38,553 nucleotides of DNA from Pilibacter termitis. Its GTDB lineage: Bacteria > Bacillota > Bacilli > Lactobacillales > Streptococcaceae. The notes beneath the pieces were generated by a model. The model was not told where the DNA came from. It ran no database searches and saw only the letters and a list, made by a program, of their open reading frames with translations. The stretch covers positions 1 to 38,553 of the forward strand of contig NZ_FUXI01000001.1 of the NCBI RefSeq assembly GCF_900167335.1, in the 5' to 3' direction. This document shows positions 36,821 to 38,553 of the stretch, in pieces; position 1 is the stretch's first letter; every line of letters begins with the position of its first letter. A program made the translations under genes and the position numbers.

Positions 36821-37078
36821 ATGGAAAAAGGAACAGTAAAATGGCTTGATGGCAAAGGGTATGCTGAAGTAATTGATGAAAATGGCGTTGATCGTATGCT
36901 CCATATCGGAAATTTACCACTTGAAATTGGGCAAGAAATCGAATTTGAAAGCAAAGGTGCAAAAAACGAGGATTTAACTTTACGTGTGAGCGGATACGCT
37001 GTTGAAGTGAAAAAATTAACACCTGAGCAACGCATCGAAGTGAGCAAACGAGTGTTTCATGAAGAAGTTGGTAGCTAA
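36821..37078 (+). CDS. divergent cold-shock-domain-like small protein
   Basis: An 85-residue protein whose first ~65 residues align with the cold-shock OB fold (MEKGTVKWLDGKGYAEVI...GQEIEFESKG). The aromatic RNP1 and RNP2 motifs of true Csp proteins (KGFGFI, VFVHF) are replaced by KGYAEV and RMLHI, so nucleic-acid binding may be altered or lost. A charged C-terminal helix follows (LTPEQRIEVSKRVFHEE). ATG after GGAGG with 8-nt spacing. Single gene between two terminators. Function unknown. Confidence 0.75.
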   Translation: MEKGTVKWLDGKGYAEVIDENGVDRMLHIGNLPLEIGQEIEFESKGAKNEDLTLRVSGYAVEVKKLTPEQRIEVSKRVFHEEVGS

Positions 37079-37086
37079 TGCTAAAA

Positions 37087-37124
37087 AAGCGTACAGTTTT
37101 TGGGCTGTACGCTTGTTTTTTTTT
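37087..37124. terminator. bidirectional terminator, cold-shock-like gene / autolysin
   Basis: A perfect 10-bp stem AAGCGTACAG/CTGTACGCTT with 8-nt loop, A run on the left and nine T on the right. Serves both convergent genes. Confidence 0.85.
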
Positions 37125-37138
37125 GATTAACCCTACCT

Positions 37139-38335
37139 CTAAGCAACTACCAAAGTCTGACCTACATAAATAATACCGTCGCCCAAACCGTTTAATTCTT
37201 TTAGTTGTTCGATAGTTAAGCCGTGAGCTTCTGCAATTCCCCAAAGGGTATCGCCTGATTTTACTTTGTAGCTTTGAGAAGTTGATTTTTGTTCTACTTC
37301 TTTTGTTTCTGTTGCTTGAGTTTCAACATTTCCTTTTTTGACTACTACATCTTGACCTGCGTAAATGAAGTCATTTTTAATGTTATTCCATGCTCTAAAG
37401 TCATCTGCTGAAATGCCATACTTCTCACTAATAGCTGAAACACTATCGCCTGCTACGACAGTATAATGTTCATCTTTTGGTACTTCTGGCTCATCAATTG
37501 TAACAGGAGTCCCTGCAACAATTAGCTTTTGACCAATATAGATAACATCTCCTGTCAAGCTATTCCACACTTTTAACTCACTAACAGATACATTATTTTC
37601 CTTGGCAATTTTTTGAAGATAGTCACCTGCTTCAACTGTATAATATGTCGCAGTTTTTTCATCAATTTTGAGTGTTTTCACACCACCACCAGAAGTTCCT
37701 GTATCAAAGCGTGTAAGATCATATTTTTCAATAATCTCATTTAATTTAGAGGCATACGTTGGATCTGTCGCATAACGACCTTGCAAATATTGCGTTGCAT
37801 CACGATAACTTGTCGTGTTTTCTTTCCATGCTCCAGAATAATAAGTACCCATTGAAGTACGCAAAAGTCGAGCATTGTCTTCAAAACTTTCTCTGAATGA
37901 CGGATACGCACGAAAATCTGCATTAATAGAGACCCATTGTCCTCCAACATATTCCATTGTACGCATTGAAACGCTTTGACCTTGGTAACTTCCTTTTATA
38001 CCGAATAGATTGTTATACGGAGCTTGAGAAAGCGTGCTACCACCCCAGCCACTTTCAAGCAACGCTTGTGCAACCATAACAGATGCATACAAACCATTTG
38101 CACTTGCAACATCTTTTGCATAACCACCCAATTGATCAACATAAGTCGAAGTTGAGGATTGTGCATAGCCAGTTTCTTGTGCATTTACTTTTTGTATGTT
38201 CATTAAAGCAGAAGGTGCAATTACTGAGCCTAACGCTACTGCAGTCGTTGCAAGTTTTGCTCCTCTTTTTAAATTTTCATTACGATTATTACGCTCAAGA
38301 CGCTTTCGTCGTTCTTTTCTTGTTTGTCTAGTCAT
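37139..38335 (-). CDS. autolysin: GH73 glucosaminidase with three LysM domains
   Basis: 398 residues. A long basic N-region and hydrophobic stretch form a signal peptide ending at about residue 52 (NIQKVNAQET). The GH73 N-acetylglucosaminidase domain follows (~60-215) with the catalytic Glu E94 in ALLESGWGGS and the typical APYNNLFGIKGSY. Three LysM peptidoglycan-binding modules follow (~231-275, ~290-335, ~356-398), the last ending the protein. Such enzymes cleave the cell-wall glycan during cell separation, as AcmA and the enterococcal autolysins do. The ATG follows AAAGGTGG. Monocistronic; no confident promoter found. Confidence 0.95.
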   Translation of the reverse strand: MTRQTRKERRKRLERNNRNENLKRGAKLATTAVALGSVIAPSALMNIQKVNAQETGYAQSSTSTYVDQLGGYAKDVASANGLYASVMVAQALLESGWGGSTLSQAPYNNLFGIKGSYQGQSVSMRTMEYVGGQWVSINADFRAYPSFRESFEDNARLLRTSMGTYYSGAWKENTTSYRDATQYLQGRYATDPTYASKLNEIIEKYDLTRFDTGTSGGGVKTLKIDEKTATYYTVEAGDYLQKIAKENNVSVSELKVWNSLTGDVIYIGQKLIVAGTPVTIDEPEVPKDEHYTVVAGDSVSAISEKYGISADDFRAWNNIKNDFIYAGQDVVVKKGNVETQATETKEVEQKSTSQSYKVKSGDTLWGIAEAHGLTIEQLKELNGLGDGIIYVGQTLVVA

Positions 38336-38518
38336 TCAAACCACCTTTTCTTTTTATTACCCGAAGTTCATATCCTATTCTATCATACTAAAAAAATCGA
38401 AAATTAAAAAGCAAAAGTATCATTTTTTACACAAATGAAATATTTCTGTCATAAAAATAATGATTTCCCACTTAAAAAACCGTTTTGGAAAGAAAAAATT
38501 TGCAAATTCGCTCCTTTT

Positions 38519-38553
38519 TCTAGCTACGATTAAATAAACGACATGGCTCACTG
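38519..38553 (+). repeat. partial nested-palindrome repeat R8, cut by the window edge
   Basis: TCTAGCTACGA joins directly to TTAAATAAACGACATGGCTCACTG, so the left arm and inner palindrome (~60 bp) are deleted and the right half begins. It continues beyond the window. It lies upstream of the autolysin gene. Confidence 0.7.

Overview
The window is chromosomal DNA from a low-GC Gram-positive bacterium. The glycolytic regulon under CggR, PRD/PTS control, the LysM autolysin and the close protein similarities point to the Lactobacillales, probably near the Enterococcaceae; this placement is by recognition only. Nearly all genes are on the minus strand. The exceptions are an AraC-type regulator, a YfhO membrane protein and a small cold-shock-like protein.

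Layout. 1-7469 (minus) is the first ~2,490 codons of a giant secreted RHS/YD-repeat (WapA-like) protein whose C-terminus lies beyond the left edge; a small lipoprotein gene precedes it in the same transcription unit. tRNA-Leu(UAA) follows at 8151-8235. 8371-16734 is a catabolic operon: PRD regulator, fructose-family PTS IIA, IIB and IIC, a glycyl radical enzyme, its SAM activase and a fructose-6-phosphate aldolase. This set matches E. coli pflD/pflC/frw/fsaB and the recently described 'anhydroglycolysis' of 1,5-anhydrohexitols. 16893-20595 holds ispE, a SAM methyltransferase, tRNA-Arg(CCU), a small membrane protein and a HAD phosphatase. 20971-21870 is a PocR/AraC regulator. 21972-27697 is eno, tpiA, pgk, gapA and cggR, with a near-canonical CggR operator and promoter. 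27954-28351 holds tRNA-Arg(CCG) and a candidate small RNA. 28352-33838 is dut-radA-yacL-ispD-AIM24-ispF-DUF1810, tightly spaced and often overlapping. 33992-38335 is yfhO, a divergent cold-shock-like gene and a GH73/LysM autolysin.

How the genes work together. The PTS would import and phosphorylate a sugar or anhydro-sugar, the radical enzyme and aldolase would convert it to glyceraldehyde-3-phosphate plus a C3 ketone, and the gapA-pgk-eno products would finish glycolysis. ispD, ispE and ispF show the MEP isoprenoid route, unusual for a lactic acid bacterium.

The most striking unexplained structure is a dispersed ~120-bp nested-palindrome repeat. Seven full units and at least one partial lie at 9191-9567 (three in tandem), 17871-18300 (three in tandem), 19736-19860 and the right edge. 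All are in the same orientation and all are intergenic, and one array splits the activase and aldolase genes of the catabolic operon. Also notable are a candidate ~118-nt small RNA (28142-28260), two palindromes at the catabolic promoter, and four scattered copies of a TTTTAGAGGTnnCC motif that may be mobile-element ends.

Gene-free stretches over 300 bases. 7895-8370 holds a promoter, tRNA-Leu and terminators. 9064-9565 and 17754-18406 are mostly repeats. 19157-19482 holds tRNA-Arg and otherwise nothing I recognise. 20596-20970 holds the araC-type promoter. 27698-28351 holds the cggR control region, a tRNA and the sRNA candidate.
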